The translations under genes and the position numbers were made by a program. Positions 25,995 to 34,277 of a stretch of DNA of 39,028 bases are shown one piece after another. The notes beneath the pieces are model-generated. The model ran no database searches. It was not told the origin of the DNA and saw only the letters and a list, made by a program, of their open reading frames with translations. Numbering within the stretch: position 1 is the first letter of the stretch; the number at the start of each line of letters is the position of its first letter. The stretch lies in the NCBI GenBank assembly GCA_902624455.1, contig CACNXQ010000003.1:1-39028 (forward strand), read 5' to 3'. This DNA comes from an uncultured Pelagibacteraceae bacterium. Lineage in GTDB: Bacteria > Pseudomonadota > Alphaproteobacteria > Pelagibacterales > AG-422-B15.

Positions 25995-26738
25995 ATGATA
26001 AGAACGGAAAAGTTTATATATGGAAATCTAAAAAATAATGAAACTTTCGAGGGTTCAATTTCATTTGATGATACAAACGACTCAAAACGACCAGGAATTT
26101 TAGTTTGTCACGCATACGGAGGTCATTCTGATTTTGAAATAAAGAAATCTGAAGAACTTGCAACCTTGGGGTATTTTGCTTTTGCTATTGATATTTATGG
26201 ACAAGGTAAAAGAGGGTCAAATCCACAAGAGTCTTTAGAACTAATGAATGAATTAAACGCTGATCGTGTTCTTTTACAATCAAGGATGATTCATGCCCAT
26301 AAAACTTTATGTAATTTTGATTTAGTTGATGAATCTAAAACTGGCGCAATAGGTTTTTGTTTTGGAGGAAAGTGTGCAATTGATTTAGCAAGAGCAGGTG
26401 AAGATATTTCAGGTGCCGTAAGTTTTCATGGTCTTTACGATCCTCCCACAGCCAAGCCTGGTCAAAATTTAAAAGGAACAACTAACATTAAAAGTGAGAT
26501 ACTCATTTTACATGGCTATGATGATCCAATGGCAACACCAAAAAATATGATTGATCTTGCTGAAGAATTAAAAAGTAAGAATGCTAAATGGCAAATTCAT
26601 GCATACAGCAACGTAGGTCATGCATTTACCAATCCACTTGCTAATGATCAGAGTACAGGATTATTTTATAGTGAAGAGGCTGACAAACATTCTTGGAGCG
26701 AAATGAAATACTTTTTTGATCGAATATTTACTTCTTAA
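25995..26738 (+). CDS. Dienelactone hydrolase-family alpha/beta hydrolase
   Basis: Alpha/beta hydrolase of 247 residues with a cysteine nucleophile. The triad reads C122 in IGFCFGGKCA, D177 (or D176) in GYDDPMATP, and H209 in NVGHAFTNP. VCHAYGGHSDF in the N-terminal part forms the oxyanion region. Classical DLH opens 4-carboxymethylene-butenolide; many family members act on other esters or lactones. It is the last gene of a three-gene unit with a beta-hydroxyacid dehydrogenase and an iron ADH, implying hydrolysis of an ester or lactone linked to their alcohol/acid substrates (inference). It overlaps the convergent ppc gene by four bases. Confidence 0.85.
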   Translation: MIRTEKFIYGNLKNNETFEGSISFDDTNDSKRPGILVCHAYGGHSDFEIKKSEELATLGYFAFAIDIYGQGKRGSNPQESLELMNELNADRVLLQSRMIHAHKTLCNFDLVDESKTGAIGFCFGGKCAIDLARAGEDISGAVSFHGLYDPPTAKPGQNLKGTTNIKSEILILHGYDDPMATPKNMIDLAEELKSKNAKWQIHAYSNVGHAFTNPLANDQSTGLFYSEEADKHSWSEMKYFFDRIFTS

Positions 26739-29434
26739 CCAGTATTTTTCATTCCAGCTGAGATCCCAGCTACAGTAACCATCATCGTATCGTTTAATAA
26801 ATCTTTTTGAGATTTTGATCTGATTTTGTTTACAGAATTAAGCTTTTTCATTACATCAGCTTGGAGTAAATTTAGAATATCACTATAAGTATTTCTTATT
26901 TTAATTGAATTTCTGTATGACTCTCGCTCTTCAAGTATATGCTTCGGCATTATCTCTCTATTCATTTTAATGAGTTTATTCAATTGGCCACGTAAATTGC
27001 GGCCAGTATTTTTTAGTGTCCTATCAGCTAGACATTCCTCATAAAACTCGATCACTCTTTGATCAGTTTTAACTAACACCATGTCTAACATATCCATCAT
27101 TGCATAAAAGAAAGGCCACTGATTAAGCATTTCTTTTAAAATTTTATTGGTGTGTTTTTTCTTTGTCTCAGATAAAGCTTCTAAAATTCCAAGCCATGCA
27201 GGCAAAATAAATCTCATTTGGGTCCATGCAAACATCCAAGGAATTGCCCTAAGGCTTTTAATATCTTTAGATGCACTTCGTCGAGTAGGCCTAGATCCAA
27301 TAAAAAGTTTTTCAAGATTTCTTTGAGGTGTTACCTCGTCAAAATATCTCAAGAAATTTTGGTCGTCCATTATATTTGAATGATAGGCTTTTGCAGAAAC
27401 TTTACTCATTTCATCCATTACATCGCGCCATTTTTGTTTAGGTTTTACCGGAGGGATAAGAGTTGCTTCAAAAACTGAGCCAATGTAAGTACCTAAACTA
27501 TTTTCAGCCAATGATGCAGTATCATATTTTTGCTGAATAACTTCACCTTGTTCAGTAATTCTTGTTCTACCATTCACTGTGCCAGGTGGTTGCGAAAGAA
27601 GAGCAGTGTACACTGGTCCACCACCTCTTCCAACTGAACCTCCACGGCCGTGAAACAGCGTGAGTTCAATTTTATTTTTATCAGATAATTTCTGTAATTC
27701 TTCTTGTGCGCAATATTGTGCCCAGCTAGCAGATAGCTTTCCAACGTCTTTACTTGAGTCTGAATAGCCAATCATTATTTCTTGTTCGTGATTAAAATAA
27801 TTTACATACCACTTATTTGAATAGAGATTCTCCATAATATTTGCAGAATTTTTAAGATCATTATATGTCTCAAATAAAGGAACGATTCTCAAATAAGACT
27901 TAATACCTGCTTCTTTTTGCAATATTAAAACAGATAAGATGTCAGAAACACTTGAGGCCATTGAAATTACGTATGCACCTAAACATTCTCTAGGCAATTT
28001 TGATATCATTTGAAATGTTTCCCAAACTTCGGCTTCTTCCTTATTAAGTTTGATGTCTCGAGGTATTAAAGGTCTCTTCGATTTAAATTCTTTGGTTAAA
28101 AAATCAATTTTCTCATTTTCAGACCATTTCTCGTAATCTCCAAGACCAAGATACGCAATAATACTTTTGAATAATTTTCTATGTTTGTCAGAAGACTGTC
28201 GTATGTCTAGCTTTGCTAAATTAAGCCCAAAAGCATGAGCTCGTCTTAATAGATCCAATGTATGACCGTTTGCAATCACATCACACTTCACTTCACATAA
28301 TGATCTGTAAACAACATTAAGTGGCTCAATTAGCTCATTAATTGAACTTACAAGTTGGGACTCTTTAATACTTTTTCCTTCATTTAAATGAGCATCAATT
28401 GCCATTTGAGTTAAACGCATTTTATTTCTTATTGGTCTTAAATAAACTCTATATGGCTCCCAGTGATTTCCTATGACTTTGGAAATTTCTTTTGAACATT
28501 CATGAATTGAAAGGTCCTCAATAATCTCAGTCAAAGCTTTCTCATAAAGATTTGCCGCCTTCCATCGCGAGAGGAGTATTACTTCCTCTGTTACTTCCTT
28601 AGTAACATAAGGATGTCCATCCCTGTCTCCACCGATCCAGGAACCAAATGTTATCGGTGAAAAATTGATTGGAAGAGTTTTGCCAACATGCTCATTTACT
28701 ACATTGTCAAGTCTGGTAGCAATTTTAGGAACAGCGTCCCACAGACTTTCTTCAATAACTGCCAAACCCCACCGAGCCTCTTCTGAGGGAGTTGGCCTAG
28801 ACCTTTTGATCTCATCGGTTTTCCAAATAGATGTAATTGCTTCATGAAGTTGTTCCTCAAGATATTTTTCTTCTGCAATTATGTTTTTTTGACTAAAAAT
28901 TCTCAGTTTATTAAAGTTTTCTAGGATCGTATTTATTTTTGCATATTTTTGAATCAATGTTCTGCGTTTAACTTCTGTGGGGTGGGCAGTAAGAACTAAA
29001 TCAATTTTAAGATTTCTCGCCGTTTCATATATTTTACTTTTTTTTATTTTAGTATCTTTTAAAAGATGTGAAATTGCATCTTCTAAAACAATAAATTCAT
29101 TTGTCCCCTGAGCTTTTCTAAAATTATAATTATCTACTTTATGAACACTGTAAACATTTTCTACTAAGTTTGCGATGTTTAGAAATTGGTTAAATGATCT
29201 TGCAACGACGAGTGAGTCTCTAGGACTAAGTCTTGAAATATATTTTTTTAATTCGTTAAATTTTGCTTTATTTCCACTTCTAGCTGCTTTTGATAATTGT
29301 CGAACTTTTTCAACTTTATTTAATAAGTCTATACCTTCCTGTTCTTTGATGACAAGACCCATGATACGACCCAATAGGTTTATGACTTGAGATATTTTTT
29401 TGATTGAGTTTTTTGTATCAGTTCTAGTTGTCAT
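26735..29434 (-). CDS. ppc: Phosphoenolpyruvate carboxylase
   Basis: Carboxylates PEP with bicarbonate to oxaloacetate; 899 residues, full family length. The catalytic histidine is H151 in LTAHPTEVKRRT. Other signatures are GSWIGGDRDGHPYVT (264-278), MIGYSDSSKD (554-563), FHGRGGSVGRGGGP (594-607), GSRPTRR near 711, and the conserved C-terminal end AGMKNTG. It lies 23 bases after mtkB on the same strand, which places it in a serine-cycle-like operon rather than with TCA-cycle genes. It probably supplies oxaloacetate for malate and then malyl-CoA. Allosteric control cannot be judged from sequence inspection. Confidence 0.96.
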   Translation of the reverse strand: MTTRTDTKNSIKKISQVINLLGRIMGLVIKEQEGIDLLNKVEKVRQLSKAARSGNKAKFNELKKYISRLSPRDSLVVARSFNQFLNIANLVENVYSVHKVDNYNFRKAQGTNEFIVLEDAISHLLKDTKIKKSKIYETARNLKIDLVLTAHPTEVKRRTLIQKYAKINTILENFNKLRIFSQKNIIAEEKYLEEQLHEAITSIWKTDEIKRSRPTPSEEARWGLAVIEESLWDAVPKIATRLDNVVNEHVGKTLPINFSPITFGSWIGGDRDGHPYVTKEVTEEVILLSRWKAANLYEKALTEIIEDLSIHECSKEISKVIGNHWEPYRVYLRPIRNKMRLTQMAIDAHLNEGKSIKESQLVSSINELIEPLNVVYRSLCEVKCDVIANGHTLDLLRRAHAFGLNLAKLDIRQSSDKHRKLFKSIIAYLGLGDYEKWSENEKIDFLTKEFKSKRPLIPRDIKLNKEEAEVWETFQMISKLPRECLGAYVISMASSVSDILSVLILQKEAGIKSYLRIVPLFETYNDLKNSANIMENLYSNKWYVNYFNHEQEIMIGYSDSSKDVGKLSASWAQYCAQEELQKLSDKNKIELTLFHGRGGSVGRGGGPVYTALLSQPPGTVNGRTRITEQGEVIQQKYDTASLAENSLGTYIGSVFEATLIPPVKPKQKWRDVMDEMSKVSAKAYHSNIMDDQNFLRYFDEVTPQRNLEKLFIGSRPTRRSASKDIKSLRAIPWMFAWTQMRFILPAWLGILEALSETKKKHTNKILKEMLNQWPFFYAMMDMLDMVLVKTDQRVIEFYEECLADRTLKNTGRNLRGQLNKLIKMNREIMPKHILEERESYRNSIKIRNTYSDILNLLQADVMKKLNSVNKIRSKSQKDLLNDTMMVTVAGISAGMKNTG

Positions 29435-29457
29435 CTAGATCTAGTATATAGCCGGAT

Positions 29458-30342
29458 TTATTTGTTTAAAACAGACTTTATTGTTTCACCTATAACTGAT
29501 GGGTTTTTAGAGATGGTAACACCACATTCTTTTAAAAGTTCAACTTTTTCTACTGCACTTTCTCCATATGCAGACACGATTGCACCTGCGTGACCCATTA
29601 CTCTACCTTTTGGCGCTGTTAATCCAGCAATATACGCGACAACTGGCTTTTTCATGTTTTCTTTTGCAAAGTTACCAGCATCTACTTCTTGAGGTCCTCC
29701 GATCTCGCCGATCATTAGAATGACATCAGTATCTGGATCCTCCTCAAACCTGGCAAGAACATCTCTAAATGAACTACCATTGATTGGATCCCCACCAATA
29801 CCAACACTGGTTGAAACACCAATATCCAACTTTTTCATCTGTGACGCAGCTTCGTAGCCAAGCGTTCCTGATCTACCAACAATACCGATATTACCTTGTT
29901 TATATATGTGGCCAGGCATAATACCCAACATTGATTTACCAGGACTAATGATCCCAGCACAGTTAGGACCAATCATAGTCATCTTTTCAGACTTTGCGTA
30001 TCTTCTCATGTATCTTTTAACTTTAATCATGTCATGTGATGGAATTCCGTCCGTAATTGCAACACAAACTTTAATACCTGCGTCTGCTGCTTCCATAGCA
30101 GAGTCAGCGGCATAGCTTGGAGGCACAAACAATATACTTGCCTCTGCACCTGTTTCCTTGACGGCATCTTTTACAGTATTAAAAACTGGACGATCAAGAT
30201 GTGTTGTTCCACCCTTGCCTGGAGTCACTCCTCCCACAACATTTGATCCATACTTAATCATTTCCTGAGCATGAAAGCTTCCAATCTTCCCAGTAAATCC
30301 CTGGACAATCATTTTTGTATTTTCATCAATAAAGATTGACAT
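29458..30342 (-). CDS. mtkB: Malate--CoA ligase subunit alpha (malate thiokinase)
   Basis: CoA-binding and phosphohistidine subunit of the enzyme that makes malyl-CoA from malate, ATP and CoA. The 294 residues belong to the SucD superfamily, but details match Methylobacterium MtkB as I recall it: SPGKSMLGIMPGHIY, VKRYMRRY, and ISTSVGIGGDPINGSSF-like text (here VSTSVGIGGDP). The active-site histidine is H251 in GHAGAIVSAYGESA. It shares one base with the mtkA stop codon and precedes ppc. Succinyl-CoA synthetase alpha is the alternative, but the ppc neighbour and absence of TCA genes favour malate-CoA ligase. Confidence 0.82.
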   Translation of the reverse strand: MSIFIDENTKMIVQGFTGKIGSFHAQEMIKYGSNVVGGVTPGKGGTTHLDRPVFNTVKDAVKETGAEASILFVPPSYAADSAMEAADAGIKVCVAITDGIPSHDMIKVKRYMRRYAKSEKMTMIGPNCAGIISPGKSMLGIMPGHIYKQGNIGIVGRSGTLGYEAASQMKKLDIGVSTSVGIGGDPINGSSFRDVLARFEEDPDTDVILMIGEIGGPQEVDAGNFAKENMKKPVVAYIAGLTAPKGRVMGHAGAIVSAYGESAVEKVELLKECGVTISKNPSVIGETIKSVLNK

Positions 30343-31517
30343 TATTTTCCATCAACTTTCTTTAGAGCTTCAACAGCTTTGTTAGCTGCTTCTTCTAGGG
30401 TTTGTGCTTCTATGTAACTAACACCACTATCTTTTAAAATCTTGTTACCTTTTTCAACATTTGTGCCAGCTAATCTTATGACTATCGGCATTTCTATTTT
30501 AATTTTTTGAAGTGCCTGGACAATTCCTTCTGCAACCCAATCACATCTATTAATTCCTGCAAATATATTGACCAATATTACTTTTACTTTTTCGTCAGAG
30601 GAAACAAGTTTAAACGCTTTAACAATCTTTTCAGGCGTTGCACCACCACCAACGTCAAGAAAATTGGCAGGCTCACCACCAGCAAGCTTAATCATATCCA
30701 TAGAAGCCATAGCTAATCCTGCACCGTTAATAATATTTCCTATGTTACCGTCTAAACCAACATAATTTAGTCCTCTATCTGATGCGTAAACTTCACTTGG
30801 GTTTTCTTGTGATTTGTCCCTCAATTCTGAAACTTCATTTCTTCTAAAAAGAGCATTATTATCAAAACTCATTTTACAGTCGAGTGCTAATACGTGCTTA
30901 TCTTTCGTAATAACAAGAGGGTTAATTTCAACCATCGTTGCATCCAATTCACTGAATGCTCTATAACAACCTTGAATAACTTCAGCTGTTCTTGATATCA
31001 AACCAGGTTCAATTCCTAAATTAAACGCTATTTCACGTGCTTGAAATTCCTGTATTCCAACTGCCGCTTCTATTTTTGATCTGATAATTGTCTCAGGTTT
31101 TTTTGCGGAAATTTCTTCCACACTCATGCCACCTTCAGTTGATGCAACGACCATAATACATTCTGATCCCCTGTCGAAGACAAGACCCAGATAAAGTTCT
31201 TTTTCGATATCAGAAGCTTCTTCAATATAAACTCGATTAATAATTTTACCTGCGGGACCAGTTTGATTTGTCACTAATTTTTTTCCAAGCAGCTTATCAG
31301 CTGCTTGTGCTACTTCTAGAGCATCATCACAAACAATAATACCACCGGCTTTACCACGAGCACCTGAGTGAACTTGAGCTTTAACTACCCAGCGTGATCC
31401 ACCTATATCTCTTGCTTTGTACTCTGCATTCTCAGGACTGTATGCAATTCCACCGCGTGGAATTCCAATCCCAAAATCAGATAATATTTTTTTGGCTTGA
31501 TATTCGTGTATGTCCAT
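30342..31517 (-). CDS. mtkA: Malate--CoA ligase subunit beta (malate thiokinase)
   Basis: ATP-grasp subunit of malate-CoA ligase, 391 residues. Superfamily features are [12 protein letters not shown] at the N-terminus, [16 protein letters not shown] (45-60) in the ATP-grasp domain, [10 protein letters not shown] (197-206), and [12 protein letters not shown]. The stretch [16 protein letters not shown] (316-331) and RLAGTN agree with Methylobacterium MtkA. E. coli SucC instead has VNIFGGIVRCDLIADG and RLEGNN. Because this loop faces the acid substrate, it supports malate over succinate. It is the first gene of mtkA-mtkB-ppc, with a direct repeat 58-90 bases upstream of the start. Confidence 0.84.
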   Translation of the reverse strand: MDIHEYQAKKILSDFGIGIPRGGIAYSPENAEYKARDIGGSRWVVKAQVHSGARGKAGGIIVCDDALEVAQAADKLLGKKLVTNQTGPAGKIINRVYIEEASDIEKELYLGLVFDRGSECIMVVASTEGGMSVEEISAKKPETIIRSKIEAAVGIQEFQAREIAFNLGIEPGLISRTAEVIQGCYRAFSELDATMVEINPLVITKDKHVLALDCKMSFDNNALFRRNEVSELRDKSQENPSEVYASDRGLNYVGLDGNIGNIINGAGLAMASMDMIKLAGGEPANFLDVGGGATPEKIVKAFKLVSSDEKVKVILVNIFAGINRCDWVAEGIVQALQKIKIEMPIVIRLAGTNVEKGNKILKDSGVSYIEAQTLEEAANKAVEALKKVDGK

Positions 31518-31574
31518 AATTTTCCCCGCGAAACCATACTACAAATCAAATATCCTCCGAAGTAAAATCTTTAG

Positions 31575-31607
31575 AAAATTTGTCGCAATTTTTTTAAAAT
31601 TTGTCGC
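31575..31607 (-). repeat. Direct repeat (2 x 12 bases, 21-base period) upstream of mtkA; candidate operator
   Basis: Two identical copies of AAAATTTGTCGC (plus strand; GCGACAAATTTT on the mtkA strand) occupy 31575-31586 and 31596-31607. Their starts are 21 bases apart, two helical turns. A shorter relative, ATTTGTC, follows at 31615-31621. They lie between the mtkA start (31517) and the MBL gene end (31657), where a promoter is expected. The arrangement would suit a dimeric regulator bound on one face of the DNA, but no regulator gene is adjacent. Confidence 0.5.
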
Positions 31608-31656
31608 TATTGAGATTTGTCTATGGTTTGTTCGTCAATTTCAAGAAAATGGCTAT

Positions 31657-32733
31657 TTATCTATCAAATTTTGAGAAATTTATTTCTGCATTGCCAACTG
31701 GAAGGCTCACCATCATACCATCTTCTGCTATGGTCCAGTATTCAAATATGTCATTCAATCCTCTTGAAAAGAATTTCTTTGCAACGTAACCATCAGGAGA
31801 TGGTGACAAATGATTAAGTATGAGATGTTTTACTTCTGCTTTCTTAGCAATTCTAGCAGCATCTTTTGGGGTTGTATGATAGGTTTTGATGTCTGTCATG
31901 ATTTTGCTTAAAAAATTTTCATTTCTCTCTAACTCATCACGTGCAAGATCAACTAAATAATTAGATTGAGCCTCATGTATCAGAACATCAGCATTAGATG
32001 CAAATTTGACTACGTTATCACTTGGAATAGTGTCACCACTTATTACAACTGATCTTCCTTTATAGTCAAATCTCAAACCGAATGATGGCTCAACAGGACT
32101 ATGCATTACTGAAAATGGTCTTATTTCAAGTTCACTATCAGTGAATTTAAGAACATTGCCCTCATTGAATACCTTTGGAATATATCCTGCACTGCTAAGA
32201 GGCATAAGTTTATCTCCATGATGCCTATTACGATACATATAATCTAGTTTGTAGCTTAACTCAAAACCAGCTGTTACCGCATCTATTCCAAGTGGACCAT
32301 AAACATAGAGCTTACTTTTTTCATTTGGTAATTTACTGGCCCATGTCATTAAATGTAAATCAGCAAGATCGGAAATGTGGTCAGAATGCAAGTGCGTAAT
32401 AAGAACAGCTTTTATTTGATCAAAAGGCACGCCCCAATTTCTCAAATTGTTTACACTTCCATCACCTACATCAACTATAAAAACGTCATTTCCAGCAACA
32501 ATCATTGTACACGTTTCAGCTCGTTCGGTTGAAGCGACTACAGGAGATCTAGATCCACATATCAACGCACTCAATGCATCCTCGCTTGGCATACGAGAAT
32601 TTTCTACTAGTACATTATATATTTGGGAGCGAATAGTATAGTCAGCAAGCTGATTTTGAACAAATTGTAACTGAAGAAGACCAAATATTAATAATGCAAA
32701 GATTATTAAAGAGAAAATAATTTTTTTTATCAT
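31657..32733 (-). CDS. Membrane-anchored metallo-beta-lactamase-fold hydrolase
   Basis: MBL-fold protein of 358 residues with an N-terminal hydrophobic anchor (residues 4-24, IIFSLIIFALLIFGLLQLQF), so the catalytic domain is probably periplasmic. The metal site is HLHSDH (114-119). FIVDVGDGS, VISGDTIPSDN and LILNHLSPS supply the remaining conserved strands and metal ligands. The layout resembles RNase Z-like/arylsulfatase-type MBL enzymes; with an export signal, an ester, lactone or sulfate-ester substrate is more likely than RNA. It is divergent from the DUF1330 gene and upstream of mtkA on the same strand with 139 bases between, so it is probably a separate unit. Substrate unknown. Confidence 0.82.
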   Translation of the reverse strand: MIKKIIFSLIIFALLIFGLLQLQFVQNQLADYTIRSQIYNVLVENSRMPSEDALSALICGSRSPVVASTERAETCTMIVAGNDVFIVDVGDGSVNNLRNWGVPFDQIKAVLITHLHSDHISDLADLHLMTWASKLPNEKSKLYVYGPLGIDAVTAGFELSYKLDYMYRNRHHGDKLMPLSSAGYIPKVFNEGNVLKFTDSELEIRPFSVMHSPVEPSFGLRFDYKGRSVVISGDTIPSDNVVKFASNADVLIHEAQSNYLVDLARDELERNENFLSKIMTDIKTYHTTPKDAARIAKKAEVKHLILNHLSPSPDGYVAKKFFSRGLNDIFEYWTIAEDGMMVSLPVGNAEINFSKFDR

Positions 32734-32761
32734 CTAATATATCCTGTTCAAACTCTTCGTA

Positions 32762-32767
32762 ATTATA
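32762..32767 (-). promoter_or_regulatory. Possible -10 box for the MBL-fold gene
   Basis: On the minus strand this reads exactly TATAAT and would place transcription initiation about 22 bases before the ATG at 32733. No good -35 match is seen at 16-18 bases, and the region is nearly all A+T, so chance is a real alternative. The opposite strand offers TATACT at about the same place for the divergent DUF1330 gene. Confidence 0.3.
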
Positions 32768-32811
32768 CTATACTAAATTTGTAACAATAAATTCAAATAT
32801 ATCTTGTATTT

Positions 32812-33240
32812 ATGAAAGTTGAAAACTCACTTTATCCTAATCATGATCAAATGAAAGGCTTCTTTGATAATGAAGATGATGGAAAGCCAATCTATATGGT
32901 GAATTTATTAAAGTATCGAGACAAGGCTGAATATAAAGATGGGAGAGAAACTTCTTTAACAGGGAGAGAAGCTTATAGGCTCTATGCTGAGGTCTTTGAA
33001 AAATATTTGATTGATCTTGGTGGGGAAATTACTTTCGTATCAGAGGTTAGTCGCCTCACCATTGGTAAAGTAGAAAATTTATGGGACTCAATAGCCATAG
33101 CTAAATGGCCTTCAAAAAAAATTATGGGTGAGAGCATGAATCCAAATGAACCTCACATACTTGAGGCATACCAACATAGGTCTGCAGGGCTTGAGGGCCA
33201 ATTGAATATTGAAACAAAGGAACTAAAATCAATTTTATGA
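32812..33240 (+). CDS. DUF1330-like dimeric alpha-beta-barrel protein
   Basis: Uncharacterised 142-residue protein with DUF1330-like features: PIYMVNLLKYRDKAEY near residues 27-42, then GREAYRLYAEVFEKYL and SIAIAKWPSKKIMGESM. This is the usual strand-helix pattern of small ferredoxin-like dimers. No catalytic residue set is obvious. It overlaps the GST-like gene by four bases (ATGA) and is the first gene of a three-gene unit with two glutathione-enzyme-like proteins, so a helper or isomerase role in a degradative pathway is possible. Confidence 0.65.
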   Translation: MKVENSLYPNHDQMKGFFDNEDDGKPIYMVNLLKYRDKAEYKDGRETSLTGREAYRLYAEVFEKYLIDLGGEITFVSEVSRLTIGKVENLWDSIAIAKWPSKKIMGESMNPNEPHILEAYQHRSAGLEGQLNIETKELKSIL

Positions 33241-34277
33241 CAACTACTAGTCCCATAGAACTCATAGGTGGTGTTGGTTCACCCTATACAAGAAAGATGG
33301 TATCTTATTTAAGATATAGGAGAATTCCTTATCACATAATTTGGGGGGATCCTGCTTCAATTCTTGATGCAAAAAAAATTGAAAAACCTAAACCGTCACT
33401 GCTACCTACCTTTATTCTCCCTGATGAAAATAATGACTTAAAAGCAGTCACAGACTCAACTCCTATCATTAGAAGACTAGAAAAGGAATTTCAAGATCGG
33501 CACACAATTCCAAATGATCCAGTTCTATCCTTTATAAATTATGTATTAGAAGATTTCGCTGATGAATGGGGTACAAAATTTATGTTTCACTATAGATGGC
33601 ACGACAAAGTAGATGCCGATAATGCTGGAACTATCCTTCCTTTGCAAACACTGGGAGCTTTGCCAGATGATATGTTAATGAATTTTAAGACAATGATTAG
33701 TCAAAGGCAAATAGACCGTCTATGGGTTGTCGGTTCCAATAATTCTACGGCTCCAATTATTGATGCCAGCTATAGAAGGATATTGGAAATACTCGAAAAA
33801 CATTTCACAAAAAATTCATTTCTTTTGGGCAAAAGACCCTCATCAGCTGACTTTGCACTTTTTGGACAGTTTTCGCAATTAGTGAACTTTGATCCAACGC
33901 CAAGAAGTATAGCTCACCAAACTTCTTTGAGAACAGTCGCATGGGTTGGACTAATGGAGGATCAATCAGGCTTAAAGATCAAGGAAGATGATTGGATGTC
34001 TGCAGATGATGCTATTGAGCAACTAACTGATTTTTTCAAGGAGTTATCAAGAGGATACATGCCAGCACTGATTGCGAACCATGAAGCGATTGAAAAAGGG
34101 GATAAGGAATGGGAAGCTACAATCGATAATTGTTTATGGAGGCAAAAATCTTTCCCTTACCAATCTAAGTGTTTAAAGTGGATCAATGATGAATATGTTT
34201 TACTTGATGAAGCTGCAAAAAGTAAAATTGATAATTTTCTTGAGGCCACTGGCTGTGAAAAAATGATACTTGTATGA
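33237..34277 (+). CDS. Glutathione S-transferase-like protein with extended C-terminal domain
   Basis: A 346-residue protein with an N-terminal thioredoxin-like GST domain starting IELIGGVGSPYTRKMVSYL. The serine/tyrosine of SPYT sits at the GST catalytic position, and DSTPIIRRLEKEF matches the glutathione gamma-glutamyl-binding region (around 68-80). The all-helical C-terminal part includes RPSSADFALFGQFSQL, the usual GST N-capping-box segment. At 346 residues it is about 130 longer than ordinary GSTs; the extra part is C-terminal and not recognised. It is coupled to the DUF1330-like gene and the HCCA-isomerase-like gene by four-base overlaps on both sides. Confidence 0.75.
   Translation: MTTTSPIELIGGVGSPYTRKMVSYLRYRRIPYHIIWGDPASILDAKKIEKPKPSLLPTFILPDENNDLKAVTDSTPIIRRLEKEFQDRHTIPNDPVLSFINYVLEDFADEWGTKFMFHYRWHDKVDADNAGTILPLQTLGALPDDMLMNFKTMISQRQIDRLWVVGSNNSTAPIIDASYRRILEILEKHFTKNSFLLGKRPSSADFALFGQFSQLVNFDPTPRSIAHQTSLRTVAWVGLMEDQSGLKIKEDDWMSADDAIEQLTDFFKELSRGYMPALIANHEAIEKGDKEWEATIDNCLWRQKSFPYQSKCLKWINDEYVLLDEAAKSKIDNFLEATGCEKMILV

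Noticed and set aside
29458-31517. The SucCD-like pair as an ordinary TCA-cycle succinyl-CoA synthetase
   Set aside because: The substrate-side motifs match malate-CoA ligase, ppc is in the same operon, and no sucAB or mdh lies next to it. Kept only as the alternative.
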